A stretch of DNA of 39,333 nucleotides from Chloroflexota bacterium (GTDB taxonomy: Bacteria; Chloroflexota; Limnocylindria; P2-11E): positions 1-39,333 of the forward strand of contig SHYN01000004.1 in assembly GCA_009692785.1 (NCBI GenBank). The letters run 5' to 3'. The notes below the pieces were generated by a model, which saw nothing but the letters and a program-made list of their open reading frames with translations, was not told the origin of the DNA and did no database searches. Both the position numbers and the translations under genes were made by a program. Below, in pieces: positions 38,143 through 39,333 of the stretch (the stretch's first letter is position 1; each line of letters starts with the position of its first letter).

Positions 38143-39333
38143 GTGCCCGAGCAGTCCCCGATCGTCGCGATCGACATCGGCACCACAAAGGTCTGCGTTC
38201 TCATTGGTGAGATCGGTCGCGGCACGGGTGTCGACGTCATTGGCGTAGGACTCGCCCCCTCGGATGGGCTTCGCCGAGGCGTGGTGATCGACATCGAGCG
38301 CACGGTCCAATCCGTGATCGCCGCCGCGGCCGCCGCTGAGCGCCTCTCGGGGAACAAGGTGAAGGCCGCCTTCGTCGGGATCTCGGGTAGCCACATCGTG
38401 TCGCAGAACTCCAGGGGCATGGTCGCGGTCTCCCGTCACCGGCACGACATCTCGCCCGAGGACACCGCACGCGCCATCGAGGCCGCGCGGGCCGTGTCCA
38501 TCCCCGATACCCGCGAGATCCTCCACGTTCTCCCGCGCTCCTACGTCGTCGACGGCCAGCAGGGCGTTCGTGATCCCATCGGGATGTCGGCCGTCCGCCT
38601 CGAGGTCGAGACCCACATCGTTCACGCCGCCTCGACGAGCGTGCAGAATCTGACGCGGTGCATCCAGCGCGCCGGCATCGAGATCGAGGAGCTCGTGCTC
38701 GCTCCCCTCGCGGCGTCGGAGGCGGTCCTGACCGACGAGGACCGGGAGCTCGGTGTCGCGCTCGTCGATATCGGCGGGGATACCACCGATGTGGCGATCT
38801 TCCAGGAGGGCACGATCTCCCACGCGACGACCATCCCCATGGGCGCGCGGAGCATCACGAGCGACCTCGGACTCTTGCTCCGGGTGTCGCCGGAGGTCGC
38901 CGAGAGCATCAAGCTGCGCCAGGGCTCGGCGCTGCCCCTTGAGATCGATCCCGACGAGGTCATCCAGATCACCTCCATCGGCGAGGAGGGTCCGCGCCCG
39001 GTGACGAGGCTGGAGGTCGCCCAGATCATCGAGGCGCGTACCACGGAGCTTCTCGTCCACGTGGCGCGGGCGATCGAGGCCGCTGGGGCGACGAATCGCC
39101 TGCAAACGGGGCTCGTGCTCACCGGTGGAGGCTCGCAACTTCAGGGTCTTGCGCGTGCCGCCCGCGACCAGCTCGGGATGGCGGCCCGCGTCGTAGCGCC
39201 GACCGGCATCGGTGGGCTGGTCGAGAAGGTGGGTTCCCCGGCGTTCGCGACGGCGAGCGGGCTGCTGCTCTGGGGCGCGCGCAACGGCGCCGGCGAGGGG
39301 GAGCGGCGGGCCTCGCACGACCCCCTTGACGGC
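38143..39333 (+). CDS. ftsA: FtsA cell-division protein, 3' end cut by the window
   Basis: The first 397 codons of an actin-like ATPase that anchors FtsZ to the membrane. IVAIDIGTTKVCVLIGEI (phosphate 1), the SHS2/1C region GSHIVSQNSRGMVAV, ASEAVLTDEDRELGVALVDI, the phosphate 2 loop GGDTTDVAIF, and the adenosine motif LTGGGSQLQGL near residue 327. GTG at 38143 is preceded by AAGGAG 7 bases upstream. The C-terminal amphipathic membrane helix and ftsZ would lie beyond the right edge. Confidence 0.95.
   Translation, partial: MPEQSPIVAIDIGTTKVCVLIGEIGRGTGVDVIGVGLAPSDGLRRGVVIDIERTVQSVIAAAAAAERLSGNKVKAAFVGISGSHIVSQNSRGMVAVSRHRHDISPEDTARAIEAARAVSIPDTREILHVLPRSYVVDGQQGVRDPIGMSAVRLEVETHIVHAASTSVQNLTRCIQRAGIEIEELVLAPLAASEAVLTDEDRELGVALVDIGGDTTDVAIFQEGTISHATTIPMGARSITSDLGLLLRVSPEVAESIKLRQGSALPLEIDPDEVIQITSIGEEGPRPVTRLEVAQIIEARTTELLVHVARAIEAAGATNRLQTGLVLTGGGSQLQGLARAARDQLGMAARVVAPTGIGGLVEKVGSPAFATASGLLLWGARNGAGEGERRASHDPLDG

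Noticed and set aside
1-39333. insertion sequences, prophage or integrase genes
   Set aside because: No transposase, integrase or phage structural protein was recognised in any frame, and no terminal inverted repeats with target duplications were seen.

Overview
The window is dense, high-GC bacterial chromosome. It ends in a nearly complete division and cell-wall (dcw) cluster. GC content, compact gene overlaps, frequent GTG/TTG starts, an F420-type luciferase-like oxidoreductase, DUF2203 and DUF309 proteins, a class A RNase P RNA and a small basic protein (Sbp) directly before ftsA together suggest a Chloroflexota-type bacterium, possibly near the Limnocylindria; a deep actinobacterial-type lineage is not excluded. 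This placement is inference from gene content, not from a marker search.

Layout. Positions 1-1771 hold three proteins I do not recognise, arranged divergently then convergently. 1790-2644 is an alpha/beta hydrolase. 2763-5946 is a lipoylation block: the lipoyl-bearing E2 acyltransferase of a 2-oxoacid dehydrogenase, then lipA and lipB, which together make and attach lipoate. DUF2203, a ferredoxin, a small unknown, DUF309 and a cysteine-less NifU-like protein follow (5987-7693). A dienelactone-hydrolase-type enzyme lies at 7812-8699. A minus-strand MoxR-type AAA ATPase and VWA protein pair occupies 8696-12128. 12163-12766 holds a GatC-like small ORF and a wrecked amidase. 12776-15371 is a minus-strand unit: MoaD-MoaE fusion, EVE-domain protein, membrane protein, luciferase-like oxidoreductase. 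15434-16726 is a CBS/CorC membrane protein. parA, parB and a small membrane protein run leftward (18636-16723). A CAU tRNA, threonine dehydratase, a kinase-like protein and rnpB follow (18808-20961), then a CHRD lipoprotein, a degenerate class II aldolase, a zinc-ribbon protein and fabH (21039-23644).

From 23849 to the right edge the order is mraZ, rsmH, ftsL, ftsI, murF, mraY, murD, ftsW, murG, murC, murB, ddl, ftsQ, sbp, ftsA (cut by the window edge). murE is absent from its usual place. Most genes overlap by 4-11 bases, so translational coupling is expected. The cluster has a textbook TTGACA/TATAGT promoter followed by in-phase GTGG repeats that look like the MraZ operator.

The most general signal is promoter architecture. 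Genes at the head of transcription units repeatedly carry a -10 box (TAGCAT, TATCAT, TACACT, TAGAGT, TATACT or GACAAT) only 5-9 bases before the start codon, with no Shine-Dalgarno, which points to widespread leaderless transcription. Other non-coding structure includes a 40-bp tandem repeat of hairpins before ftsA, an 18-bp perfect hairpin that captures the 5' end of the tRNA, and two long perfect hairpins acting as probable terminators.
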